Assembly (NCBI GenBank): GCA_000739515.1
Contig: DF820461.1
Coordinates: 201,686-262,658 of the forward strand
Length of the DNA: 60,973 bases
Source: Candidatus Moduliflexus flocculans
Lineage (GTDB): Bacteria; Moduliflexota; Moduliflexia; Moduliflexales; Moduliflexaceae
Reading direction: 5' to 3'
Positions 17,007-26,007 of this stretch are shown here, in pieces (the stretch's first letter is position 1; each line of letters opens with the position of its first letter). Made by a program: the position numbers and the translations under genes. The notes below the pieces were generated by a model. It saw only the letters and a list, made by a program, of their open reading frames with translations. It was not told the DNA's origin and made no database searches.

Positions 17007-17038
17007 AGCTGTCAGACACTTTCGAAGTGTCTGACAGC
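17007..17038. repeat. GTCAGACAC-type palindrome between convergent genes
   Basis: Perfect arms AGCTGTCAGACACTT and AAGTGTCTGACAGC. It lies between the stops of the membrane protein gene (16995) and mtaB (17048), where a bidirectional terminator would be expected. Confidence 0.85.
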
Positions 17039-17047
17039 GATGTGCCA

Positions 17048-18379
17048 TCAACACAGCCGTCCGACGGCGATATTGTCGCCCGTGACCTCCGTAATGACCA
17101 CATCCAGCATCCGATTCGAAAGCGATTCGTCCGAGTTGACGCCGACTTTGATGTAATTGCCGGTGTAGCCCGTAAACAGGCCGTTTTGTTGTTTACGCTC
17201 AAACAGGACAGAGACGGTTTTCCCGATGTGCCGTTTATAAAACGCCTGGCGTTTTTGCTTCGACAAATTCCGCAAGATTTCACTGCGTTCGGTAATCACC
17301 TCTGGGGCGACCGGATGCGGAAGGTTGGCGGCGTTCGTGCCTTGCCGCGCTGAAAAACTGAACACATGCGCGTAGTGGAGCGGCAATGTGGCGAGTAATT
17401 CCCGTGATTCCTCGAATTCAGCGTTCCCTTCTCCTGGAAACCCAACAATAATATCTGTGCCGATATGAATGTCCGGCACGGCCTCTGTCAGTTGATGGAC
17501 AAACTCCGCGAATTCCTCGCGCCGGTAACGGCGATTCATCATTTCTAAAATCGCGTTGCTGCCACTTTGCAGCGGAATATGAAGAAAATGGCAAAGCTTG
17601 CCTGACGTGGCAAAATAGTCAATAATTCCCTCTGGCACAGTCATTGGCTCAATGGAGGTAATCCGAATGCGTTGAATGCCTTCAATTTCTTCTAACACGC
17701 GCAGTACATCGAGAAAGCCCTTGCCCTGATACGCATACGTGCCGATGTTGACACCGGTAATAACGATTTCCTGATGCCCTCGCGCGGCCAGTTCTTGCGC
17801 CTCGCGGCGAATATCCTCAAATGTGCGGCTGCGGTCGCGGCCTCTGGTGTATGGCACGATACAATACGAGCAGAAAAAGTTGCAGCCATCCTGAATTTTA
17901 ATATTGGCTCTGGTTCGGGCGGTGAAGTTTCCTGTTGCTCGCATCGTAAAATCAGCGGCAGCGATCTCGGCGGAATGAAAGATCAATGGCTCGGTCTGTT
18001 TGGGAAGATCAGGACGCTCCCCCTGAGCTTCGCACACGGAATGGATGAGTTGGACGACATCGAATTTTTGTTCTGTTCCGACGATCATGTCAATGCCGGG
18101 AATGTTTCGCAGCATCTCGATGCCGATCTGGGCGTAGCAGCCGACAACAACCATAAATGTGTCTGGATGCTTACGCAGCACGTTGCGAATCATGTTGCGA
18201 CAGCGGGCTTCGCTTTGTCCGGTCACAGAACAGGTGTTGATGACGCAAATGTCGGTCTGTTCGCCGAATTCTTTAATGGCGTAGCCTGCCTGACGAAACG
18301 CGTCGGATAATGTCGCTGTCTCGGCCTGATTCAGGCGGCAGCCTAACGTATAAAATGTCACTGATGGTTGAACGGTCAT
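17048..18379 (-). CDS. mtaB: tRNA t6A37 methylthiotransferase
   Basis: The 443-residue methylthiotransferase has the MtaB-type start FYTLGCRLNQAETATLSDAF with the N-terminal cluster cysteines (GCRLNQ, INTCSVT, VVGCYAQIG). The radical-SAM motif CNFFCSYC lies in KIQDGCNFFCSYCIVPYTRG. A TRAM-like C-terminus (GYTGNYIKVGVNS ... VGRLC) follows. MtaB adds a methylthio group to t6A37 in ANN-decoding tRNAs. LNQAE rather than MNxxDSE favours MtaB over MiaB/RimO. Confidence 0.93.
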   Translation of the reverse strand: MTVQPSVTFYTLGCRLNQAETATLSDAFRQAGYAIKEFGEQTDICVINTCSVTGQSEARCRNMIRNVLRKHPDTFMVVVGCYAQIGIEMLRNIPGIDMIVGTEQKFDVVQLIHSVCEAQGERPDLPKQTEPLIFHSAEIAAADFTMRATGNFTARTRANIKIQDGCNFFCSYCIVPYTRGRDRSRTFEDIRREAQELAARGHQEIVITGVNIGTYAYQGKGFLDVLRVLEEIEGIQRIRITSIEPMTVPEGIIDYFATSGKLCHFLHIPLQSGSNAILEMMNRRYRREEFAEFVHQLTEAVPDIHIGTDIIVGFPGEGNAEFEESRELLATLPLHYAHVFSFSARQGTNAANLPHPVAPEVITERSEILRNLSKQKRQAFYKRHIGKTVSVLFERKQQNGLFTGYTGNYIKVGVNSDESLSNRMLDVVITEVTGDNIAVGRLC

Positions 18380-18474
18380 GCGTTCCCTGTGTTGACATGC
18401 CTTGATAAAGTCAAGGGAAAAACGAAAAGCCAGAACGATTCTACTTGACCAGAATAACTGTGTATAAAATTGAT

Positions 18475-19620
18475 ATGCTTGCTATGAACGATACAGGCAA
18501 GCCGATCATTGTAGAAGAAACATGCGACACAGCGCTTCTTCGACTGCATACGTTGGAGCAAGCCTGTCTGCTTGAACCGGAATGTATTGCCGAGATTCTC
18601 TCCTTTTTTCGACATAGCCATCGCGAAGTTCGCTACACAGCCGCCGCGATTATCGGTCAGCTTGGAGAAAGCGCGCGGCCGTATGTGCTTGATTTGGTGG
18701 AATTGTTGACTGATACCGACCGTTTCGTGCATTTTGCCGCAATGGAAGCATTAGAACGATTAGGTCGGACTGCGAAAGAGGCAATTCCTCTTATTGCCAA
18801 TCTCCTCCAGCACCCTGCCTGGGATATTCGTTTCGACGCGCTCGAAGTACTCGCAGAATTGGATGCTGAGGAATATATCCCACAGATTCTTAAGTTGATG
18901 GATGATCCGGATAGCCGCGTGCGCTTTGCCGCTGTCGAGGCATTGGGCAAATTAGGCGAGATCGCGACAATTTACATTCCGCAGCTTGCCGCCCGTCAAC
19001 TTGCTTCGCAGTTAGATGACGCTGACCCGTCAATTCGGTCATCTGCGACATGGACATTAGGCAATTTCGGCGATGTGGCAAAAGCGTATATCCCACAAAT
19101 CGCCGAACATCTTGAAGACAATGATCCTGCGGTGAGATCGGCGGCAGCGGTAGCCTTAGGATATTTAGGCAACGAGGCAAAATCGCGCGCGCAAATTTGC
19201 CAGATTACCTTGCAGCAGATTGTCATGTTACTGCGGGATGAAGATGCGACTGTTCGGGCTACTGCGCTAAAAGTCCTTGGAGAAATGGGGGAAGAAACAA
19301 AAATGTATATTCCCACAACTGTCGCAAAACGGATTACTTCGTGCCTTCATGACGATGATGCTCATGTGCGTTCTGCGGCGGCTGAAACCTTAGGCAAGTT
19401 AGCGGATATTGCGCGGCGTTGCTTGCCAGAAATTGTCGGATGTTTGCAGGATGATGCCCCACCAGTGCGCGCGTCGGCGTTGTGGGCGTTGGGAAATTTA
19501 GGCCGGCTGTCGCGTGACTATTTGCCCGATATTAAAGCGTGTTTACATGATCAGGAACTGAGCGTGCGCGAGGCCGCGCATGAGGCGCTTGAAGTCTTGT
19601 TTGAACAGGTCATCCGGTAG
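18475..19620 (+). CDS. HEAT-repeat protein
   Basis: About 381 residues made almost entirely of HEAT/PBS-lyase-type repeats of 35-45 residues. Examples are DDPDSRVRFAAVEALGKLGE, DADPSIRSSATWTLGNFGD, DNDPAVRSAAAVALGYLGNE and DDDAHVRSAAAETLGKLAD, roughly nine to ten in all. Such solenoids are protein-binding scaffolds; the partner cannot be read from sequence. There is no signal peptide. Starts at ATG 18475 and ATG 18484 are both possible, and TATAAAAT lies just upstream at 18463. It is convergent with the mre-operon HtrA-like gene. Confidence 0.88.
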   Translation: MLAMNDTGKPIIVEETCDTALLRLHTLEQACLLEPECIAEILSFFRHSHREVRYTAAAIIGQLGESARPYVLDLVELLTDTDRFVHFAAMEALERLGRTAKEAIPLIANLLQHPAWDIRFDALEVLAELDAEEYIPQILKLMDDPDSRVRFAAVEALGKLGEIATIYIPQLAARQLASQLDDADPSIRSSATWTLGNFGDVAKAYIPQIAEHLEDNDPAVRSAAAVALGYLGNEAKSRAQICQITLQQIVMLLRDEDATVRATALKVLGEMGEETKMYIPTTVAKRITSCLHDDDAHVRSAAAETLGKLADIARRCLPEIVGCLQDDAPPVRASALWALGNLGRLSRDYLPDIKACLHDQELSVREAAHEALEVLFEQVIR

Positions 19621-19630
19621 AAAAACGCGC

Positions 19631-19656
19631 TCTGCCAGAGCGTCAACCCTGGCAGA
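19631..19656. terminator. Inverted repeat between convergent genes
   Basis: TCTGCCAG (19631-19638) and CTGGCAGA (19649-19656) form a short hairpin in the 52-base gap between the HEAT gene and the HtrA-like gene. Its core matches the stronger hairpin at 35318-35355. Confidence 0.45.
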
Positions 19657-19672
19657 ACATTCTGTGCGGCGA

Positions 19673-20662
19673 TTAATGACCTGGCAAATCGTTGCTGCCG
19701 CCGATATTGTAAAATTCATAGACATCAACGCCGCAAATGGTCAAGGTGTACTGAAGGTTTTTTCGAATCAACGTGACCTGGAATTCCGTATTCACAGGAA
19801 TTTCCCATAATTGGCGCAATAACTGCTCTTCAGTTTTCACGCGATTGCCCGCGATATGCGTGATCAGATCGCCCTTTTCGATGCCAGCCTCCTCTGCCGG
19901 ACTCTCCGGCATGACATCCACGACGATGATCCCTTTTTGATACGGGGCATGATACATCCCGGTCCACGTCCTTGGGCGGCGGCTCATCACTCGCCCGAAC
20001 CGGATCAATTCAGATTCGATGTCATATAACAATTCGATCGGAATCGCCAGATTCATCCCTTGCTGCTGATTCAATTGAAGCGAGACGATTCCGATCACTT
20101 CGCCTTCGAGATTAAATAATGGGCTGCCTCCAAACGCGGGGTTCTGCGGAATCACGTAGAGCGCGCGGTCTAACAGATATTCCCAATAGCCGATAAACGG
20201 CGCAACATCGGTAATCCTGCCATTCGTGACAATGCGTGCCTGCGCTTCGGTGCTATCGCCAATCGTAATGGTTAATTGTCCTGGAGTTACGCGCGATGAA
20301 TTCCCCAGGACAATCGGTTGAATATCGCCCGCCTCAAGCAGCCGAATCAAGCCCAGGCCGCTTTCATAATCAATGCCGACCACTTCGGCTTCGACAATGC
20401 GATCATCGCTGAAGGCGACCTGGATATTTTCGGCTTCCATAACCAGATAGCCTGCTGTAAGGATATAGCCTTGAGCATTGATGATCACGCCAGTGCCTTG
20501 CCGCACAGCGCCGAGAATATTGGCAGAATGGCGATTTTCAGGAATATACGCTTGAAATCGTACGATTGTATTCGCGGTTTTTTCCACGACATTCACGATC
20601 TGATCGCGAAGCCCGCCATGCCCGTTATGTTCGAAAGATAATTGATAGATCGTTTTGAGCAT
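19673..20662 (-). CDS. Degenerate HtrA/DegP-like protein with PDZ domain (catalytic triad lost)
   Basis: The 329-residue protein has the trypsin-like HtrA fold order (GTGVIINAQGYILT ... NPAFGGSPLFNLEGEVIGIV) and a C-terminal PDZ domain (GIIVVDVMPESPAEEAGIEK, GDLITHIAGNRV). By alignment to family motifs all three catalytic residues are replaced. The His of ILTNNHV is Tyr72, the Asp of TDLA is Gly102 and the Ser of GNSGGP is Gly178. No signal peptide is seen, so it is probably cytoplasmic. It starts two bases after the mreD stop as the last gene of mreBCD. A non-proteolytic PDZ scaffold is my inference. Confidence 0.82.
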   Translation of the reverse strand: MLKTIYQLSFEHNGHGGLRDQIVNVVEKTANTIVRFQAYIPENRHSANILGAVRQGTGVIINAQGYILTAGYLVMEAENIQVAFSDDRIVEAEVVGIDYESGLGLIRLLEAGDIQPIVLGNSSRVTPGQLTITIGDSTEAQARIVTNGRITDVAPFIGYWEYLLDRALYVIPQNPAFGGSPLFNLEGEVIGIVSLQLNQQQGMNLAIPIELLYDIESELIRFGRVMSRRPRTWTGMYHAPYQKGIIVVDVMPESPAEEAGIEKGDLITHIAGNRVKTEEQLLRQLWEIPVNTEFQVTLIRKNLQYTLTICGVDVYEFYNIGGSNDLPGH

Positions 20663-20663
20663 A

Positions 20664-21125
20664 TCAGATTCCTAATCGTTTTTCCCCACCGCGAAAAATT
20701 CCAACAATAAATGGACAACAGAGCATGTTATAACAGGTTTCATACAGCAGAAGTCGCTGCCAATCGCTCTGAAACCCTTGCAATCCGAGTAAAATGAGTT
20801 CGCCAGCCACGGTGCTGAAGCCAACGCAAAGCATATGAGTAATCACGCTTTGCGTATATAACTGCTTTCCCGCAACGCCGCTGAGAAATCCCAGAATGGT
20901 TTTTGCAAAGGCATTCGCCCCGAATGCGATTTCTGAACTGGCGTCTTGCATCAGCCCGAATGCAAATCCGCTGAGGCATCCGATTTCCGGGCCTTTCCGC
21001 AACCCGAGATAGACCACAATGACCAACAGCAAGTCAGGCTTGATCGTTAGAAATACTAAAGGAAAGATTGAGGTCTGAATAACCATCGCCCCTAAGACGA
21101 TGATCAGTGTCAGCGCAAGGTACAT
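20664..21125 (-). CDS. mreD: Rod shape-determining protein MreD
   Basis: The 153-residue integral membrane protein has about five hydrophobic helices. Typical MreD motifs are IKPDLLLVIVVYLGLRKGPE and GCLSGFAFGLMQDASS. MreD helps position the elongasome with MreC and RodA/PBP2. It lies between mreC (47 bases upstream) and the HtrA-like gene. Length is normal for the family. Confidence 0.9.
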   Translation of the reverse strand: MYLALTLIIVLGAMVIQTSIFPLVFLTIKPDLLLVIVVYLGLRKGPEIGCLSGFAFGLMQDASSEIAFGANAFAKTILGFLSGVAGKQLYTQSVITHMLCVGFSTVAGELILLGLQGFQSDWQRLLLYETCYNMLCCPFIVGIFRGGEKRLGI

Positions 21126-21172
21126 AAGCCGCTCCTATCCATATCATATCATCATTCCGCATGAACTACACA

Positions 21173-22435
21173 TTATTCCTGCGCTTTCTCCGATTTATCC
21201 GAATCATTGACTTCTGTCCGCTGAATGATCAGGACTTCTTCTAATTTCGAAAAATCCACGCTGGGCGTGATTTCAATCTCTTGAAATAAGCCATAGTCCT
21301 CTTTTTTTACTTTGGACACCGTGCCGATGATCAAGCCTTTCGGATAGAGTCCTCCTAAGCCCGAAGAAATGACGGTTTCGTCTTCCCGCGCAAATCGGAG
21401 AATCTGTTCGAGATATTTGGCGGTCTGCTCTGCGCCAATCGCCGTCTGTAATGCCTCGATAAAGGCTTGTTTCGACGCAAATTGCTGCTCTTTTAACGGG
21501 CGGAGCGCCGCAAGCACATCCGCCTGAGAAAACTGTAAAATGATCCCTTTATACCAATCGGCCTGTTCTTTTCCTAACATATTTTCCAGCGCTTTGATAA
21601 ATAAGCGCTGATTTCCGTAGGTTTTATTCTGCATCCCTTCCATAAACGCTAATACATCTGCCGGAACTAAATTTTCTGCCAGGCGCGCCATGGTATCCGC
21701 TGTAATCGCATAACCGGGAATATCCGATTTCGCTAATTCGATCAGGGATTGATCCGTGAGCCGATAAATCGTGCCTTCGCGAATTTCGGCGCGTCGGAGC
21801 ACATTTTTCATCGTATAGGCATCTTTTCGAGTTAACCCGGTCACAATTCCCTGATCGCGCGTGCGTTGAATTAGCGCTGACACGCTGCAATTGGGATCGC
21901 TGAGGAGCAACACCTTTGTCGAATTTTTCGCGACCGTCATCGTTCTGCCGACAATGCCCGCATGGGTAATGACTGGCCATCCTTCTTGAATGCCGTCATT
22001 GCTGCCGCGATCCACCACCATCGTGTTGCTGTGATTGGTGGCATCGTATCCGACCACGCGCGCTAATATTGTCGAAAATTTTCGATCCTCCGCAAGATGC
22101 AAGGTATCTTTCAGGCGCTCGTATGCCATTAAATCTTCGAGATACCGATTATTGGCTTCTTGTAACTGTAGAACCTGTTTGCGCAACTCGTTATTTTCTT
22201 TGGCGACATCCACTAAGCGAATATAATTATTCCAGATATTCTCGGTATTTGAAATCACCGATGTGACAACGCGTTGAAACGGCTGCAACACAACCAGCAT
22301 GGCGCGTTCGAGAATATTGGATGGCTTGGGAACATTCTCCAATGCCGGGCGTCCGAGCGACAGCAGTATCAACGAGATAAACAAAAAAAAGATAAACAAC
22401 GATAAATGGCGGTATCGTGTTAATAAATGCAGCAT
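21173..22435 (-). CDS. mreC: Rod shape-determining protein MreC with a helical insertion
   Basis: The protein has an N-terminal membrane anchor (about residues 10-28) and a coiled coil (about 70-115). Typical MreC beta-domain segments follow: VVGYDATNHSNTMVVDRGSN, GIVGRTMTVAKNSTKVLLLS and, near the C-terminus, VISSGLGGLYPKGLIIGTV. At 420 residues it is 80-140 longer than usual because of an inserted region, about 213-350. Residues 259-304 and 305-350 of the insert are tandem 46-residue helical repeats, each starting ADVLA and ending with IL.F. MreC is the periplasmic elongasome organiser; the insert could mediate oligomerisation or partner binding. Confidence 0.93.
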   Translation of the reverse strand: MLHLLTRYRHLSLFIFFLFISLILLSLGRPALENVPKPSNILERAMLVVLQPFQRVVTSVISNTENIWNNYIRLVDVAKENNELRKQVLQLQEANNRYLEDLMAYERLKDTLHLAEDRKFSTILARVVGYDATNHSNTMVVDRGSNDGIQEGWPVITHAGIVGRTMTVAKNSTKVLLLSDPNCSVSALIQRTRDQGIVTGLTRKDAYTMKNVLRRAEIREGTIYRLTDQSLIELAKSDIPGYAITADTMARLAENLVPADVLAFMEGMQNKTYGNQRLFIKALENMLGKEQADWYKGIILQFSQADVLAALRPLKEQQFASKQAFIEALQTAIGAEQTAKYLEQILRFAREDETVISSGLGGLYPKGLIIGTVSKVKKEDYGLFQEIEITPSVDFSKLEEVLIIQRTEVNDSDKSEKAQE

Positions 22436-22470
22436 AACGTCATCTTCACCTTCAATCGCATGACCCGAAA

Positions 22471-23493
22471 TTAATCAATAACAACCTTGCCAAGTAACTC
22501 TGGCATGGTCAATAATTTGCCAGCGCCGATTGCCACAGACATCAACGGATTATCACAGAGCGTGACGGGCAGGCCGGTTTCTTCGCGCAGCCGCATATCG
22601 AAATTTTGCAGCAGCGATCCGCCGCCTGTCAGCACGATGCCGCGATCTGCGATATCAGAGGATAATTCTGGCGGCGTGCGCTCTAAGGCGGTTCGCAAGG
22701 CATCTACGACAGCAGCGACGATTTCCGACAACGCGTCGCGAATTTCTTCACTTTTTATGGGAATCGTTTTGGGAATTCCTTCTAACAAGTCGCGCCCTTT
22801 AATGTCAATTTCGCGCTCTTGCTGCAACGGAAACGCCGAGCCAACCGACATCTTGATATATTCCGCCGTGCGTTCGCCGATGAGCAGATTGTATTTGCGC
22901 TTGACATATTGAATAATGGCTTCATCCATTTCATCGCCCCCAACGCGGATGGATTTGCTATAAACAATGCCAGAAAGTGAGATGACAGTCACTTCAGTCG
23001 TTCCGCCGCCAATATCAATAATCATATTCCCGGATGGCTCTTCAATCGGCAGGCCGACCCCAATCGCCCCGGCAATCGCCTCATCCACTAAAAAGACTTG
23101 CGATGCCCCGGCGGAGATGGCAGAATCCTTGACTGCTTTTTTTTCAACCTCAGTAATGCCCGACGGAATGCAAATAATCGCTTTCGGGCGGACAAAACGC
23201 CCTTTATTGAGCGTTTTTTGAATGACGTACCGCAGCATCGCTTCGGTGATTTTAAAATCCGCAATCACGCCATCTTTCAGCGGGCGAATGGCGGTGATAT
23301 TCTCCGGCGTGCGTCCGACCATCTGCTTGGCGTCGGTTCCAAAGGCCACTGGCTCTCTGGTTTTGGCATGAATGGCCACAATAGACGGCTCGTTGAAAAC
23401 AATCCCTTTATTTTTCGTATACACCACAGTATTCGCTGTACCGAGATCAATTGCAACTTCATTGGTAAACAGGCCAAATGACGGAATATGCAT
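22471..23493 (-). CDS. mreB: Rod shape-determining actin homologue MreB
   Basis: The 340-residue actin-like ATPase starts MHIPSFGLFTNEVAIDLGTA and continues NTVVY. It has IDIGGGTTEVTVISLSGIV (phosphate 2), VGGDEMDEAIIQY and ADRGIVLTGGGSLLQNFD (adenosine region). MreB polymerises under the inner membrane and directs lateral cell-wall synthesis. It is the first gene of mreB-mreC-mreD-HtrA-like and supports a rod-shaped cell. A putative promoter is at 23581-23610. Confidence 0.97.
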   Translation of the reverse strand: MHIPSFGLFTNEVAIDLGTANTVVYTKNKGIVFNEPSIVAIHAKTREPVAFGTDAKQMVGRTPENITAIRPLKDGVIADFKITEAMLRYVIQKTLNKGRFVRPKAIICIPSGITEVEKKAVKDSAISAGASQVFLVDEAIAGAIGVGLPIEEPSGNMIIDIGGGTTEVTVISLSGIVYSKSIRVGGDEMDEAIIQYVKRKYNLLIGERTAEYIKMSVGSAFPLQQEREIDIKGRDLLEGIPKTIPIKSEEIRDALSEIVAAVVDALRTALERTPPELSSDIADRGIVLTGGGSLLQNFDMRLREETGLPVTLCDNPLMSVAIGAGKLLTMPELLGKVVID

Positions 23494-23559
23494 AACGACA
23501 ATACCCTTTTCTCAGAAACATACATTGGACAGCGCGGTAAGCAGTGCCTTTCCTACGCT

Positions 23560-23588
23560 TTGACAGAAACCATTTTCAACACTATAAA
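23560..23588 (+). promoter_or_regulatory. Strong sigma70-type promoter facing ppiD
   Basis: TTGACA (23560-23565), a 17-base spacer and TATAAA (23583-23588). Transcription would start near 23595, about 440 bases before the only downstream start codon (24034), leaving a long leader or a separate small RNA. Confidence 0.6.
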
Positions 23589-23610
23589 TACACAGAGAGG
23601 TTTTAAACAA
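23581..23610 (-). promoter_or_regulatory. Putative mreB promoter
   Basis: On the minus strand TTGTTT (23610-23605) is followed after 18 bases by TATAGT (23586-23581). It overlaps the opposite-strand promoter at 23560-23588, so the two probably compete. Confidence 0.4.
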
Positions 23611-24033
23611 GGAAAATAATGAGAAATTTTCTAAAAACTCCCCATGCCCATTTTTTCTCAACGAGGCATTATTGGGAGGGCATTATTTAACTCGTAGGTG
23701 TAATGACACAGAATGTTATGGCGAGGAAATCGCTGTCAGATATCTTCAAGGTTTGACAGCATCTCCATAGCCTTCTGTGTCAATACAGCAGTGGCGGCGA
23801 TTCCGTACTGTCTGCGCCGAAAATAGCGAAATAGGTACTCGCGACGAAGAGGATGGCGATATGAGGCGTAACCGTCCTTTGGTCGGGGAGCATCTCGAAA
23901 AAATAAGAACCCCATTAAAAAAAGGTTGCCAAGTTTCTCCGCATTCAATAGCGTGTCTCTCCGTTTCTATCTACTTACTGCAATAGGCGAATGCAGGCTT
24001 GACACGTTTTTGGAATGGAGGGTGGTACGCATT
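23611..24033. other. Long intergenic leader between mreB and the PpiD-like gene
   Basis: No convincing gene. It contains a hairpin at about 23637-23680 (CTCCCCATGCC paired with GGCATTATTGGGAG) and a degenerate GTCAGACAC-type palindrome at 23732-23760 (GCTGTCAGA ... TTTGACAGC). A GGAGGGTGG purine run lies before ATG 24034. A TTGACA at 23999 is too close to the start to be a normal promoter. Confidence 0.5.
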
Positions 24034-25956
24034 ATGCTTGATGTCATGAGACAAAACCTCAAATCGCTTCAAATTTTCCTGTGGTTAGTGATTGCCGCGT
24101 TTATCGGAACGATCTTTTTTGTGTGGGGACAGGGCGGCGCTCAGCGAGGCGCTGGCGCTGGCGGGACGAACGCGGTTGCTTGGGTCAATGGCGAGCCGAT
24201 TTCATACACGAATTTTGAAAGAAGTTATCGAAATATTTATGGATTCTACCGCCAGTTATATGGCGATAATTTGACTGAAGAGGCGCTGAAAACCCTGCAA
24301 CTTGAGCAGGTCGCCCTCAACCAACTTACGCAGAACGTCCTGTTAGAGCAGACGGCTAAAAAATACGGTATTGATGTGTCGGATGAGGAATTGATTTCCG
24401 AAATTCACGGAATGTCGAGCTTCCAGACCAATAATCAATTCGATCCGACCTTGTATAAAAATATTTTGGCGCAGAATCGAATTGCGCCGGACAATTTTGA
24501 AACCCAGGTCAAAAGCAGTTTGTTGACAAGAAAATTGGAATTGTTGATTAAACAAACCGCGCGAGTGAGCGACCAGGAAGTGTTGGATGAATATGTGGCG
24601 CAAAATGATAAGATCGCGATTGAAGGCGCGTTGGTGAAGGCCGACGCGTACAAAGAGCGCGTGACGATGTCTGATGAAGAAATTCAGGCGTATTATGACG
24701 CGCATAAACAGGATTTTACCACGCCGCCGCGCGTTAAGGTTCAATATCTTCACTATGATCCGCAAACGCTGAAAGACGAAGTGATGCCGACAGAAGAGGA
24801 AATTAAGGCATATTATGACGCCAATGTCAGCGAATTTGATAAGGGACGGGAAGTGAAAGCGCGTCACATCTTGTTCAGAACCCCTCAGAATGCGACAGAA
24901 GAGCAGATTGCGGAAGTGAAAGCCAAAGCGGAAGGGGTGTTAAAACAGATTCAAGAAGGGGCTGATTTTGCGGAATTAGCCAAAACGTATTCTGAAGACC
25001 CGGGGAGCAAAGAGAATGGCGGCGATCTTGGATTTTTCAATAAAGGACGCATGGTGCCGGAGTTTGAAGATGCCGCGTTTGCGTTGGCCGTCGGACAGGT
25101 CAGCGGTTTAGTAAAAACACAGTTCGGTTTTCATATTCTCAAAGTTGATGAAATTCGTGAAGAAACTGACCCGTATGGCAAGGCAAAACCGGAAATTACA
25201 GAGCGGCTGAAGCTCGCCAAAGCGCAAGAATTGGCCGGAGAACGGGCGCAAATTGCCTATGAGGATTTGTTGAATACGCCGAATTTGCAAGACGTTGCCG
25301 CAAAAGATAAATTGCAAGTGCAAGTCAGTAATTTATTTGGCAAAGGCGAGCCGATTGACGACAAAACGGCTGCTATTTCGCAGGTTCAAGAAGCGGCCTT
25401 TACATTAAGCGCAGATCAGAAGTTCAGCGAACCGATTGAAACAACGTCAGGGTACTATATCATCGAATTTCTCGAATCCAAAGACCCGTACATTCCTGAA
25501 TTGGCTGATATTCAAGATAAAGTGAGCGAGGCGTTGCGCCAGGAAAAAGCCAAAGCCCTTGCCAAAACAGACGCAGAAGCGATGCAGGCCGCATTAGCCG
25601 CTGGAACGCCTCTTCAGGACGTAACGGCGACGTTTAAGGCTGAAGCATTTGCTCCTCGCCCATTTGCCCGGAGCCAAAGCTATATCTCTGAAGCGCGCGG
25701 CAAATCCGAAGAACTTGCCAAATTAGCCTTCACACTCCGCGACGGCGAATATAGCGCTCCTTTCGAAATCGAATCCACATATTGCGTCTTTCGCGTCAAA
25801 GAGCGGACGCCAGCGGATATGAAGACGTTCGAACAGGAGAAAGCTGCGCTGACGGAGCAACTGCTGAAACGGAAACAAGACGCGCAATTCCGCGAATTTG
25901 TGGATGAACTGAAACAGAAGGCAGATATTAAGTATAAAGAAGGGCTGTTCTCGTAA
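24034..25956 (+). CDS. PpiD/SurA-like membrane-anchored peptidyl-prolyl isomerase
   Basis: The 640-residue protein begins MLDVMRQNLKSLQIFLWLVI, one N-terminal transmembrane anchor, followed by a SurA_N-type chaperone region (VAWVNGEPISYTNFERSYRN). A canonical parvulin domain follows: REVKARHILFRT, GADFAELAKTYSEDPGS, GGDLGFFNKGRMVPEFEDAA and FGFHILKVDEI. A second, degenerate PPIase-like region lies near the C-terminus. The layout matches PpiD, which helps fold newly translocated proteins. The start at 24034 avoids an unlikely upstream extension; ATG 24046 is also possible. Confidence 0.92.
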   Translation: MLDVMRQNLKSLQIFLWLVIAAFIGTIFFVWGQGGAQRGAGAGGTNAVAWVNGEPISYTNFERSYRNIYGFYRQLYGDNLTEEALKTLQLEQVALNQLTQNVLLEQTAKKYGIDVSDEELISEIHGMSSFQTNNQFDPTLYKNILAQNRIAPDNFETQVKSSLLTRKLELLIKQTARVSDQEVLDEYVAQNDKIAIEGALVKADAYKERVTMSDEEIQAYYDAHKQDFTTPPRVKVQYLHYDPQTLKDEVMPTEEEIKAYYDANVSEFDKGREVKARHILFRTPQNATEEQIAEVKAKAEGVLKQIQEGADFAELAKTYSEDPGSKENGGDLGFFNKGRMVPEFEDAAFALAVGQVSGLVKTQFGFHILKVDEIREETDPYGKAKPEITERLKLAKAQELAGERAQIAYEDLLNTPNLQDVAAKDKLQVQVSNLFGKGEPIDDKTAAISQVQEAAFTLSADQKFSEPIETTSGYYIIEFLESKDPYIPELADIQDKVSEALRQEKAKALAKTDAEAMQAALAAGTPLQDVTATFKAEAFAPRPFARSQSYISEARGKSEELAKLAFTLRDGEYSAPFEIESTYCVFRVKERTPADMKTFEQEKAALTEQLLKRKQDAQFREFVDELKQKADIKYKEGLFS

Positions 25957-25980
25957 TCGCGTATTAACAGGATGTGTTAA

Positions 25981-26007
25981 CGGGAGAACGCGATTCGCGT
26001 TCTCCCG
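25981..26007 (+). terminator. Rho-independent terminator of the PpiD-like gene
   Basis: CGGGAGAACGCGA pairs perfectly with TCGCGTTCTCCCG across a one-base loop, followed by TTTGCGTTT, 25 bases after the stop. The rest of 26008-26338 shows only a promoter candidate. Confidence 0.75.
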
